Positions 8,221-16,318 of a stretch of 64,000 bases of DNA are shown here, piece after piece. The DNA comes from CADEEN01 sp040384625 (lineage in GTDB: Bacteria; Pseudomonadota; Gammaproteobacteria; Burkholderiales; Burkholderiaceae_C): assembly GCA_040384625.1 (NCBI GenBank), contig JAZKIW010000042.1:1-64000 (forward strand), written 5' to 3'. The translations under genes and the position numbers were made by a program. The number at the start of each line of letters is the position of its first letter. Position 1 is the stretch's first letter. The notes beneath the pieces are model-generated. The model was not told the origin of the DNA and did no database searches. It saw only the letters and a list, made by a program, of their open reading frames with translations.

Positions 8221-9398
8221 CGGCCATCCTGCCCGGCACGTTCGGTGCCGATGGTCGCCCGACCACCCTGGGCGTGATGGGCGGTGGCCAGCTCGGGCGG
8301 ATGTTCGTGCAGGCCGCGCAGGCCATGGGCTACTTCACGGCCGTGCTCGACCCCGACCCGACCAGCCCCGCGGGCCTGGTGGCGCACTACCACATCGAGG
8401 CCGATTACCTCGGCGAACCCGGACTGGCACAGCTGATGCAGCGCAGTGCCGCGATCACGACTGAGTTCGAGAACGTACCGGCCGCGGCGCTCTACACACT
8501 GGGCGCACACCGGCCAGTGGCGCCGTCGGCCGAATGTGTGGCCGTGTGCCAGGACCGCGGCGTCGAGAAGGCCCACTTCATCGACAGCGGTGTGCCCTGC
8601 GCGCCCTTCGCGCTCATCGAAACCGAGGCCCAGCTCGAGGCCCTGCCTGCGTCCCTGCTGCCCGGCATCCTGAAGACGTCCCGCCTGGGCTACGACGGCA
8701 AAGGCCAGGTGCGGGTGGACGACCGTGTCGCGCTGACTGCGGCCTGGAACGGGTTGAAGCGCGTGCCATGCGTGCTCGAGCAACGGCTGGCGCTGGCGCA
8801 CGAGATCAGCGTCATCGTCGCGCGCCACGCCGACGGCAGCTGCGTGCACCTGCCGGTGCAGCAGAACCTGCACCGCGACGGCATCCTGGCCGTGACCCAG
8901 GTACCCGCGCCCGAGGTCGAGCCCGCCCTGCAGCAGCAGGCGATCGCCGCCGCGACGCGGCTGGCCACGGCGATGCAATACGTCGGTGTCCTGTGCGTCG
9001 AGTTCTTCATCCTGGAGGACGGCGCACTGGTGGCCAACGAGATGGCGCCGCGGCCGCACAACTCCGGCCACTACAGCCTCGATGCCTGCGATGTCTCGCA
9101 GTTCGAGCTACAGGTGCGCTGCCTGGCGGGCCTGCCGCTGGTTGCGCCGCGCCTGCACTCGGCCGCCGTCATGCTCAACCTGCTCGGCGATCTGTGGTTC
9201 GATGCTGAAGGTCGGGAGCATGCGCCGGCCTGGGCCGAGGTTCTGGCGCTGCCGGGTGTGCACCTGCATCTCTACGCCAAGGCCAGCGCGCGCCGCGGCC
9301 GCAAGATGGGTCACCTGACCGTCACGGCGGTTGATGCTGGCAACGCGCGCAGCGTTGCGCTGCAGGCGGCGGCGATGTTGGGCCTGCCGCCGTTCTGA
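8217..9398 (+). CDS. purK: N5-carboxyaminoimidazole ribonucleotide synthase
   Basis: PurK uses ATP and bicarbonate to carboxylate AIR to N5-CAIR, which PurE then rearranges. The 393-residue ATP-grasp protein has the nucleotide-fold start GVMGGGQLGRMF (about 19-30), the ATP-grasp lysine region LKTSRLGYDGKGQ, the EISVIVAR strand, and the C-terminal metal and substrate motif NEMAPRPHNSGHYSLDACDVSQFE. The GTG start at 8217 lies within the purE stop. tsaC follows 5 nt after the stop, so purE, purK and tsaC look like one operon. Confidence 0.95.
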   Translation: MTAILPGTFGADGRPTTLGVMGGGQLGRMFVQAAQAMGYFTAVLDPDPTSPAGLVAHYHIEADYLGEPGLAQLMQRSAAITTEFENVPAAALYTLGAHRPVAPSAECVAVCQDRGVEKAHFIDSGVPCAPFALIETEAQLEALPASLLPGILKTSRLGYDGKGQVRVDDRVALTAAWNGLKRVPCVLEQRLALAHEISVIVARHADGSCVHLPVQQNLHRDGILAVTQVPAPEVEPALQQQAIAAATRLATAMQYVGVLCVEFFILEDGALVANEMAPRPHNSGHYSLDACDVSQFELQVRCLAGLPLVAPRLHSAAVMLNLLGDLWFDAEGREHAPAWAEVLALPGVHLHLYAKASARRGRKMGHLTVTAVDAGNARSVALQAAAMLGLPPF

Positions 9399-9403
9399 CA
9401 GAG

Positions 9404-10420
9404 ATGCTCCTGAACGGCAGTGACCCCCAGGCCGTGGAGCAGGGCGCCGACCTGCTGGCCGCCGGCGACTTGCTGGCCTTTCCGACGGAGACCGTCTACG
9501 GCCTCGGCGCGCGCGCCGACGACGACGCGGCGGTGGCCAAGATCTTCGCTGCCAAAGGAAGGCCGACCGATCACCCGCTCATCGTGCATGTCAGCGACGT
9601 GGCCCAGGCGCGCCGCTTCGCCGCCGCCTGGCCCCCATTGGCCGAACGGCTGGCGGCTGCCTTCTGGCCCGGCCCCTTGACCTTGATCGTGCCACGTGCC
9701 TCGGGCATGGCCGCGGCGGCGGCTGGGGGCCAGGACAGCATCGGGCTGCGCTGCCCCTCGCACCCGTTGGCCCGCGCATTGCTCGCCGCAGCGGCCAGGC
9801 GTGGCGTGCACGGGGTGGCCGGCCCGAGCGCCAACCGCTTCGGCCGCATCAGCCCGACCACGGCCGCGCACGTGGAGGGCGAGTTCGCTGAGCTTCAGCC
9901 CGCGCTCAGCGTGCTCGACGGCGGGCCCTGCGATGTGGGCATCGAGTCGGCGATTGTCGATTGCTCGCGTGGCAGCGCCGTCCTGTTGCGCCCGGGCAGC
10001 CTGAGCCGGGACGCCCTGGCGGCAGCGGCCGGAGAGGCGCTGCATGATCGCGATGCGGCTGCGCCGCGCGCTTCGGGAACGCTCGATGCACATTACGCGC
10101 CGCGGGCGGCGCTGCGCCTGATGCCCGCTGCAGCCCTGCGCGATGCGCTGACGGTGTGGGCCGATGCCCAGGCCACGGCGAGCGTCAAGCTGTCGTCGCC
10201 GAAGCTGGCGGTATATTCCCGCACGGTGCGGGTGCCCAGGTCCGCGGGCCTGGTGGCTCGCAGCATGCCCGACGCACCGCGCGCGGCGGCCTACGAATTG
10301 TTTGCAGTGTTGCGTGAACTCGATGCCCTCGGGGTGGCACTGATCTGGGTCGAACACCCGCCCCCCGGCCCGGCCTGGGATGGCGTGCGAGACCGCCTGC
10401 AACGCGCGGCGGCGGCTTGA
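9404..10420 (+). CDS. tsaC: L-threonylcarbamoyladenylate synthase, Sua5 type
   Basis: This enzyme makes threonylcarbamoyl-AMP from threonine, bicarbonate and ATP, the first step of the tRNA t6A37 modification. The YrdC-like domain spans about 1-210: FPTETVYGLGARA, KGRPTDHPLIVHV and the SANRFGRISPT loop are diagnostic. The 338-residue length and the extra C-terminal domain (about 235-338, ending DGVRDRLQRA) show the two-domain Sua5 type rather than the short YrdC/TsaC type. It sits 5 nt after purK. Notably tsaB, which acts in the next step, lies 4 kb downstream at 14306. Confidence 0.92.
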   Translation: MLLNGSDPQAVEQGADLLAAGDLLAFPTETVYGLGARADDDAAVAKIFAAKGRPTDHPLIVHVSDVAQARRFAAAWPPLAERLAAAFWPGPLTLIVPRASGMAAAAAGGQDSIGLRCPSHPLARALLAAAARRGVHGVAGPSANRFGRISPTTAAHVEGEFAELQPALSVLDGGPCDVGIESAIVDCSRGSAVLLRPGSLSRDALAAAAGEALHDRDAAAPRASGTLDAHYAPRAALRLMPAAALRDALTVWADAQATASVKLSSPKLAVYSRTVRVPRSAGLVARSMPDAPRAAAYELFAVLRELDALGVALIWVEHPPPGPAWDGVRDRLQRAAAA

Positions 10421-10476
10421 GCCCCAGGCCGCGCAGCGCCCTGACGACTGCTTTACCGATCCGGTTTGGAGATTTC

Positions 10477-11466
10477 ATGAGTTTAAAGTTTCTTGCCCGT
10501 CATGGCGCCGTGCGCCGGTTCCGGGCAGCGGCCCTGATGGCCGTCGTCGGCGCAGCCTTGCTGTCGGCCTGCGGCGGTGGCGGCCAGGTCGAGCCCTTCC
10601 GTCCGACGCGGGTACTGGCTTTTGGTGATGAGATGAGCGTCATCGAAGCCGATGGCCGCAAGTACAGCATCAACGCGTTCAAGCAGATCACCGTCAACGG
10701 CGTGCTCACCGACGACCCGCCCAACCTCGACTGCACGCGCAACCCGATCTGGATCCAGACCGTGGCACTGGCCTTCGACCTGGCCTTCGATCGCTGTCTC
10801 GGCGCGGCGACGGTGGCCAGTGGCCAGGTGCAGGCCCAGGTCGGCCACAAGGTGGCCGATCTCGCGGCGCAGATCGCCGCGGTGCAGGGCGCTGCGCTGG
10901 GCGAGAAGGACCTGGCCCTGGTGATGATCGGGATGAACGACATCCTCGAGCTCTATGGCAACTACCCGACGACGGGCCGCGACGCGTTGCTGGCCGAGGC
11001 GCGCGCACGGGGCGCTGCACTCGGCGCCGCGGTCAACCAGCTGGCACAGAGCGGCCCGGCGGTGGTCGTGCTCACGATACCCGACATCGGCCTGTCGCCA
11101 TTTGCCCTGGCGCAGAACGTCAGCACGGGCGACGCCACACGCTCGGCATTGATCTCGGACCTGATCGAGGTGTTCAACAACCGCATGAGCGTCGAGTTGA
11201 TCAACGACGGCCGCCTGATCGGTCTGGTGTACGCCGACATCGAAGTGCAGAACATGGTCAAGTTCCCCGGGTCGTTCGCCCTGACCAATGTGATTGCGCC
11301 CGCCTGCACGAGCGCCGCGCCGCTTCCCGGCTGTACCACCGCAACCCTGGTCGCCACCGCCACGGCGAACGGCTGGCTGTGGGCCGACAGCCTGCGTCTG
11401 TCCCCCGCCGGGCAGGCGCGCCTGGGCCTGCTGGCGTCGTCGCGCGCCACGAGCAATCCGTTCTGA
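10477..11466 (+). CDS. SGNH/GDSL-hydrolase-like lipoprotein, probably catalytically inactive
   Basis: The start at 10477 has GGAGA 5 nt upstream and gives 329 residues with a lipoprotein signal peptide and lipobox LSAC (Cys32), so the protein is likely anchored in a membrane. The SGNH fold is recognisable: block I VLAFGDEMS (48-54), block III IGMNDILEL and a C-terminal WADSLRLSPAGQARLG. The usual nucleophile Ser of GDSL is Glu52, and the usual His of DxxH is Arg307, while the Asp (304) remains. Its neighbour 130 nt downstream is a paralogue with all residues intact. I infer a pseudoenzyme or binding protein. A sequencing error would not explain two separate substitutions in an open frame. Confidence 0.75.
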   Translation: MSLKFLARHGAVRRFRAAALMAVVGAALLSACGGGGQVEPFRPTRVLAFGDEMSVIEADGRKYSINAFKQITVNGVLTDDPPNLDCTRNPIWIQTVALAFDLAFDRCLGAATVASGQVQAQVGHKVADLAAQIAAVQGAALGEKDLALVMIGMNDILELYGNYPTTGRDALLAEARARGAALGAAVNQLAQSGPAVVVLTIPDIGLSPFALAQNVSTGDATRSALISDLIEVFNNRMSVELINDGRLIGLVYADIEVQNMVKFPGSFALTNVIAPACTSAAPLPGCTTATLVATATANGWLWADSLRLSPAGQARLGLLASSRATSNPF

Positions 11467-11482
11467 CGCGACACGGTCGTGC

Positions 11483-11498
11483 GCCGGGTTAACCCGGC
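11483..11498. repeat. 16-bp perfect palindrome between the SGNH genes
   Basis: GCCGGGTTAACCCGGC is its own reverse complement. It lies 17 nt after the first SGNH gene and about 25 nt before a TATAGT hexamer (11522-11527) that could be the -10 box of the next gene. No T-tract follows, so it is a better candidate for a protein-binding site than for a terminator. Confidence 0.4.
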
Positions 11499-11598
11499 TC
11501 GGGTGCGCGCAGAGCCAACCGTATAGTGGGCGCGGCATCTGTACCGACCTGCGCCGCACGACCGCGGCGGCGCCCCTCGAATTCCAAGGAGACACCCA

Positions 11599-12738
11599 AT
11601 GGCTACCCGTCGTCAATGGCACATGTCCGCGCTGTCTGCGCTCGCCTGTGCATCCCTGCTGGCTGCTTGCGGCGGCGGCGAATCAGAACCCTCTACGACG
11701 CGGGTGGTGTCGTTCGGTGACAGCCTGTCCGACCTCGGCACGTACACGATTGCGACATCCTCGGTCCCCGGGGTCGCTCCCTATTTCGGCGGCCGATTCA
11801 CCACCAACACCCATACCAGCTACACCGCCGCCACCAGCCCCTTGAGCAGCACCGCCACGATCTGGGTCGAGTGGGTGGCGGCTCGTGTCGGCGTACCGAT
11901 CACCCAGGCGATGCTCGGCTTCGCCACCACGCGCATTCCGTGTCCGGCGGCGGCCAATGCGGCATTGGCGCAAAGTTGCACGGCGTACGGCCAGGGCGGC
12001 TCGCGCGTCACCGACCCGAACGGCATCAACAAAGCGCAAGGTGCGCTGACCGATCCACTGGTGACCCAGGTCGCCGCGCACCTGGCGCGTTTCACGAGTT
12101 TCAGCGGCGGCGATATCGTTTTCGTATTTGCTGGCGGCAACGATATGCTGACCCAGCTCACCGCGGTCGGCGGGGGCCTCGACCCAGTCGTGGCAGTTGG
12201 CCGCATGCAGACCGCGGGTACCGAATTGGCCACCCTGGTCAAGGACCAGATCGTTGCCAAGGGCGCTACCCGCGTGGCGGTGATCAATCTGCCGGATCTT
12301 GCAGCGACGCCGCAATTCAGCGGCCAGAGCGCGCAGACCAAGGGTCTGATCGGTCAGATGACGGCGGCCTTCAATACGGCCGTGACGACGGGCCTGGGTG
12401 GCGCCGATGTCAAGATCATCGATGCGAACGCATTCTTCGCAGACGTGATCGCCAACCCGGCCAAGTACAGCCTCGCCAACGTGACGACGACGGCCTGCGA
12501 TCCGGCGAAGATGGCGCCTGCGACGGGTGGCTCTTCGCTGTTCTGCAACGCGACACCGGTAGCGACGCTCACCGCCTTGGGCTTGCCCACCACGATCAAT
12601 TCCTTGCGCAGCGGTGCGAGCGCCAGCACCTGGTTCTTTGCCGACGGCGTCCACCCGACGGCTGGCGGCCACAAGCTGTTTTCCGAATTCGTGATCGGCA
12701 AGCTGAAGGAGTTCGGCTGGATGCCGATCAACCTCTAA
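11599..12738 (+). CDS. SGNH/GDSL-family esterase/lipase lipoprotein
   Basis: A 379-residue predicted lipoprotein: signal peptide with lipobox LAAC (Cys24), then VVSFGDSLSDLG (nucleophile Ser42), the conserved block III GGNDM, and the terminal DGVHPT motif (Asp349, His352), giving a complete SGNH triad. Such enzymes hydrolyse esters of lipids, polymers or acetylated sugars at the cell surface; the substrate is not predictable. A strong AAGGAGA site precedes the ATG. It is followed by a clear terminator at 12775. The upstream paralogue shares the layout but has lost the nucleophile and the His, suggesting gene duplication and divergence. Confidence 0.88.
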   Translation: MATRRQWHMSALSALACASLLAACGGGESEPSTTRVVSFGDSLSDLGTYTIATSSVPGVAPYFGGRFTTNTHTSYTAATSPLSSTATIWVEWVAARVGVPITQAMLGFATTRIPCPAAANAALAQSCTAYGQGGSRVTDPNGINKAQGALTDPLVTQVAAHLARFTSFSGGDIVFVFAGGNDMLTQLTAVGGGLDPVVAVGRMQTAGTELATLVKDQIVAKGATRVAVINLPDLAATPQFSGQSAQTKGLIGQMTAAFNTAVTTGLGGADVKIIDANAFFADVIANPAKYSLANVTTTACDPAKMAPATGGSSLFCNATPVATLTALGLPTTINSLRSGASASTWFFADGVHPTAGGHKLFSEFVIGKLKEFGWMPINL

Positions 12739-12774
12739 GCCTTCGGGCGCGCGGTCAAGCGCGATCACCTCTGC

Positions 12775-12800
12775 AACGGCGCCTTCGGGCGCCGTTTTGC
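12775..12800. terminator. UUCG-tetraloop intrinsic terminator, probably bidirectional
   Basis: A perfect 9-bp stem (AACGGCGCC / GGCGCCGTT) closed by a TTCG loop is followed by TTTGCTT. It lies between the converging ends of the SGNH esterase gene (12738) and dacB (12806). The AA at the other side of the stem gives a short U-run on the minus-strand transcript as well. Confidence 0.8.
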
Positions 12801-12805
12801 TTCCC

Positions 12806-14263
12806 TCAACGCTTGCGACCGGCGGCGTCGCCATCGTCGATCACCCACTGCACCAGCGCGTCGAGCGCCGGCCTGGCGGCGTTGGCGTTCGGGTGGTTGA
12901 TCACCGCCACCAGCACATAGCGCCGGCCGCTGCTGCCGAGCACATAGCCGGCGACACCGGCCACGTCGCGCAATGAACCGGTCTTCAGGTGGGCCATGCC
13001 TGAGCTCGACAGGCTGCGGCGCAGCGTGCCGTCCAGGCCGTTGACGGGCAGCGAGGCCATCAGCTCGGGCATCACCGGGCTGGCCCAGGCGGCCTGCAGC
13101 ACGCGGGCCAACAAGGCCGCGGAGACACGGGCCTGGCGAGACAGGCCCGAGCCGTTGTCGATGACCACCCCCTCGAGCGATTCGGTCGACTCGCCGAGTC
13201 GCTGCACCAGCCACTGGCGCATCAGCTCGCGCGCCGCTTCGGGAGTGGCGCGCGTGGCGCCGGGCTGCTGCAGCACCAGCGTCAACAGCAACTGCTGGGC
13301 CATCACGTTGTTGCTGTACTTGTTGATGTCGCGCACCACCTCGGCCAGGGGCGGCGAGCTGACCTCGAAGCTCGGCTTCAGACCTTCTGGCGCCGGGCCT
13401 TCGCGCACCACCCCGCTCAAGCGCCCGCCCGCATCGCGCCACAGCGTGGCCAGCAGACGTGCCGCGTACAGCCTGGCATCCGGGTATGCCAACGGCCAGA
13501 CCCGTTCGCCGCAGGCGAGCGCGTAGCTGCCGGCAAAGCGCATTCGATCTGCGTCGCCGCCACTGGCCTTCAGCGCGTCGCGCCAGTCGACGCAGGGGCC
13601 GCCGCTGAGCGGCGCGCTGGCGTCGACCTGCATGCCGTGCAGGGCGGGCTCGGCCGAGACCCGCACGACGCCGTTCGCGGCATCGGGCGTGAAGGTGTAG
13701 ATCACGGCATTGAGGTTCAGCAGCAGGGCCTGCGCACGCGCGTTGTAGGGCCGCAGCGGCTCGTTGTCGAACTCGGCCGTCGACCCCTCACCGACCACGA
13801 AGGCACTCTGGTCGAGCACGATGTCGCCGCGGATCTCGCTGATGCCCATCTGGCGCAGGCGCTGCACCAGCAACCACAGGCGCTCCAGTGTGAGCTTGGG
13901 ATCGCCACGGCCCTGGATGTGCACGTTGCCGTCGAGCACGCCGGCCTGGGCCTGCGTGCCGATGCGCCCGGCCAGCCAGACCGGCGTCTTCCAGGTGAAG
14001 GCCGGGCCGAGCCGGTCGAGCGCGGCATAGGTGGTCACCAGCTTGAACAGGGACGCCGGGTTGACCGGCCTCTGCGCGTTCAGCGCCAGGCGCGCCGTGC
14101 CGTTGCCGACCTCCTGCACCAGGACCGACAGGGCCTGCGGCGGCACGCGTTCGCGCTTGAGGAGCTGTTCGATGTCGGGCGCCAGGGCCTCCGCGGCACA
14201 GCTCGCTTCGGCGAAGCAAAGCGCGCACAGGCAGACCACCAGCGGTAACAAGCGCGAGAGCAT
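12806..14263 (-). CDS. dacB: D-alanyl-D-alanine carboxypeptidase/endopeptidase (PBP4 type)
   Basis: A periplasmic class C penicillin-binding protein that removes the terminal D-Ala and cleaves peptidoglycan cross-links. The 485 residues start with a signal peptide (MLSRLLPLVVCLCALCF, cleaved after SCA). Active-site motifs are in order: SLFK (SxxK, in NPASLFKLVTTYAALD), SNN (in INKYSNNVMAQQLL) and KTGS near the C-terminus. The long insertion between the first two motifs is typical of PBP4/DacB. The start at 14263 was chosen because it directly precedes the signal peptide; it is 43 nt from the divergent tsaB start. Confidence 0.93.
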   Translation of the reverse strand: MLSRLLPLVVCLCALCFAEASCAAEALAPDIEQLLKRERVPPQALSVLVQEVGNGTARLALNAQRPVNPASLFKLVTTYAALDRLGPAFTWKTPVWLAGRIGTQAQAGVLDGNVHIQGRGDPKLTLERLWLLVQRLRQMGISEIRGDIVLDQSAFVVGEGSTAEFDNEPLRPYNARAQALLLNLNAVIYTFTPDAANGVVRVSAEPALHGMQVDASAPLSGGPCVDWRDALKASGGDADRMRFAGSYALACGERVWPLAYPDARLYAARLLATLWRDAGGRLSGVVREGPAPEGLKPSFEVSSPPLAEVVRDINKYSNNVMAQQLLLTLVLQQPGATRATPEAARELMRQWLVQRLGESTESLEGVVIDNGSGLSRQARVSAALLARVLQAAWASPVMPELMASLPVNGLDGTLRRSLSSSGMAHLKTGSLRDVAGVAGYVLGSSGRRYVLVAVINHPNANAARPALDALVQWVIDDGDAAGRKR

Positions 14264-14305
14264 CGCTTCAATGATCGCACGCAGGGCGCGACTTACACTG
14301 GCCGG

Positions 14306-15055
14306 ATGAGCCCTGCGCCAGCGCCCAGCCCGCCTCGCAGCCCCCGCCTGCTGGCCCTGGACACGGCGACCGAGTGCCTGTTCGTCGCCGTCGTCGATGG
14401 CGCGCAGCAATGGGTCGCCGAAGAGGCCGGCGGGGCGCTGGCCTCGCAGCGCCTGTTGCCACTGGCGTTCTCGCTGCTCGATCGGGCCGGCCTGGGTTTG
14501 TCCGAGCTCGACGCGATCGCCTTCGGCCGCGGCCCCGGCGCCTTCACCGGCTTGCGAACGGCCTGCTCGGTGGCCCAGGGCCTGGCCTTCGGCGCCGGCC
14601 TGCCGGTGCTGGCCATCGACAGCCTGGCCTTGATTGCTGAAGACGCGCTGGCCCAACGCGGCGCCGACGCGCAGCAGGTGTGGGTTGCGATGGACGCGCG
14701 CATGGACGAGGTCTACGCAGCGGCCTACCGGTACGGCCCGGACGGCTGGCAGGTCGAGCGGATGCCGGCGCTGTGGCCGGTCGACGCACTGGCCGAGGCC
14801 TGGCGCCAAGCGCCCCCGACCTGCGTGGCCGGCTCGGCGCTAGACGCCTTCGGTGCTCGCCTGCCGAGCGGATCGGCCGTCAGGCTGACCGCGTCGCAGG
14901 ACCGCGCCGCCGCCCTGGCGCGGCTGGCACGCTCCGCCTGGCAGCGTGGTGAGGGGGTCGATGCGGCGCTCGCGCTGCCGCTGTACCTGCGCGACAAGGT
15001 GGCGCTGACGACGGCGGAGCGTGCGGCCGTGGCCGCCGCCAAACTCGGCGTATGA
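14306..15055 (+). CDS. tsaB: tRNA threonylcarbamoyladenosine biosynthesis protein TsaB
   Basis: TsaB is the ASKHA-fold scaffold that pairs with TsaD (and TsaE) to transfer the threonylcarbamoyl group to A37 of tRNA. The 249-residue protein has LLALDTATECLFVAVVDG (about 14-31), the family signature GRGPGAFTGLRTACSVAQGLAFG, and the DARMDEVYAAAYR strand. It begins a chain of overlapping genes: its stop overlaps rimI by 4 nt. The tsaB-rimI neighbourhood is conserved in many bacteria. Confidence 0.93.
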   Translation: MSPAPAPSPPRSPRLLALDTATECLFVAVVDGAQQWVAEEAGGALASQRLLPLAFSLLDRAGLGLSELDAIAFGRGPGAFTGLRTACSVAQGLAFGAGLPVLAIDSLALIAEDALAQRGADAQQVWVAMDARMDEVYAAAYRYGPDGWQVERMPALWPVDALAEAWRQAPPTCVAGSALDAFGARLPSGSAVRLTASQDRAAALARLARSAWQRGEGVDAALALPLYLRDKVALTTAERAAVAAAKLGV

Positions 15056-15552
15056 GCGCGCAACTGCAATTCGAAGCTCCAGCGCTGCGGCGTGCGCCGA
15101 TGACGGTGGCCGACCTCGACGCTGTGCTGACGATCGAGAAGCAGGCCTATGAATTTCCCTGGACGCGCGGCAACTTCATCGACTCGCTGGCTGCCGGTTA
15201 TCGCGCCGAGCTGCTGCGCCATGCCGACGGCGACCTGTGTGCCTACTGCGTGGCCATGGCAGGCGTGCAGGAAATGCACCTGCTGAACCTGAGCGTCGCG
15301 CCGGACTGGCAGCACCGCGGCCTGGCACGTGGCCTGCTCGATGCGCTGGTGGCCGACAGCCGCAGCGTTGGCGCTTTGTGGGTGTGGCTCGAGGTGCGCG
15401 AGAGCAACCATCGCGCGCGCGAGGTCTACCGCCGCTACGGCTTCGACCAGATCGCCTGGCGCCGCGGCTACTACCCGGCAGCGGCGGGCCGGCGCGAAGA
15501 CGCGTGCGTGATGCGACTGTCTTTGAGCGGAGACCGCGATGCGCTGGAGTGA
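15052..15552 (+). CDS. rimI: Ribosomal protein bS18-alanine N-acetyltransferase
   Basis: A 166-residue GNAT acetyltransferase. Motif A for acetyl-CoA binding is seen as LLNLSVAPDWQHRGLARGLLDAL (Q/RxxGxG/A variant), with EVRESNHRAREVYRRYGF and the RRGYYP strand typical of RimI. RimI acetylates the N-terminal Ala of ribosomal protein bS18. It overlaps tsaB by ATGA and the downstream glycosylase by 14 nt, so all three are translationally coupled. Confidence 0.92.
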   Translation: MSAQLQFEAPALRRAPMTVADLDAVLTIEKQAYEFPWTRGNFIDSLAAGYRAELLRHADGDLCAYCVAMAGVQEMHLLNLSVAPDWQHRGLARGLLDALVADSRSVGALWVWLEVRESNHRAREVYRRYGFDQIAWRRGYYPAAAGRREDACVMRLSLSGDRDALE

Positions 15553-16318
15553 ACGCCAGCGCGACATGCTGCAGGCCATGGGGGTGCGCCTGTTCGGGCC
15601 AGCGAGCGAGGCCGTGTCCGCGCCTGCGGCGCCAGAGCCAGAGGCTGGCGCGCCGGCTGTCCTGGTGCGCGCAGCGCGCACGGCCGCGACGGCGATGGCG
15701 CAGAGTGAGACCCCGTCTGCGCCGCTGCGCACGGAAGTCGCCACGCTCGACTGGATCGCGTTGCGTGGCGCCGTGGCCGCGTGCCGCGCTTGCGCGCTGT
15801 GCGAGTCGCGTCAGCAGACTGTCTTCGGCGTTGGTCACCCGCGTGCGCACTGGATGATCGTCGGTGAGGCACCGGGCGAACAGGAAGACCGCCAGGGCGA
15901 GCCCTTTGTCGGGCCCGCCGGGCAACTTCTCGACAACATGTTGCACGCGCTCGATCTGACGCGCGCCGAGGCGCCGCCCGAGCGCCAGGTGTTCATCGCC
16001 AACACCCTCAAGTGCCGGCCACCGAGGAACCGCAACCCCGACCCGGCCGAGACGGCGCAGTGCGCGCCCTTCCTCGAACGCCAGATCGCGCTGGTGCAGC
16101 CACGCCTTATCCTGGCCATGGGGCGCTTCGCCGCGCAGGCCCTGTTGGCCACCGACGAGCCGTTGGGCCGGTTGAGGGGTCGCGTCCACCGCTACCGCGG
16201 CGTGCCGGTCGTCGTGACCTACCACCCGGCCTACCTGCTGCGCACGCCGGCTGACAAGGCGCGCACCTGGGAAGACCTGTGCCTGGCGGCCAGCGTCGCG
16301 GAGGGGACCCCGGCATGA
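15539..16318 (+). CDS. Family 4 uracil-DNA glycosylase (iron-sulfur type)
   Basis: Removes uracil from DNA in base-excision repair. The 259 residues consist of an unconserved Ala/Pro/Glu-rich N-terminus (1-75) and a catalytic domain with the family 4 markers: CRACALCESR (two of the four [4Fe-4S] Cys), GEAPGEQEDRQGEPFVGPAGQLLD (active-site motif), the third Cys in NTLKCRPPRNRNP, the fourth in CAPFLERQ, and HPAYLLR near the end. It overlaps rimI by 14 nt and the next gene by 4 nt. The same arrangement occurs in related betaproteobacteria, where the gene is sometimes labelled a phage-type DNA polymerase. Confidence 0.9.
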   Translation: MRWSERQRDMLQAMGVRLFGPASEAVSAPAAPEPEAGAPAVLVRAARTAATAMAQSETPSAPLRTEVATLDWIALRGAVAACRACALCESRQQTVFGVGHPRAHWMIVGEAPGEQEDRQGEPFVGPAGQLLDNMLHALDLTRAEAPPERQVFIANTLKCRPPRNRNPDPAETAQCAPFLERQIALVQPRLILAMGRFAAQALLATDEPLGRLRGRVHRYRGVPVVVTYHPAYLLRTPADKARTWEDLCLAASVAEGTPA

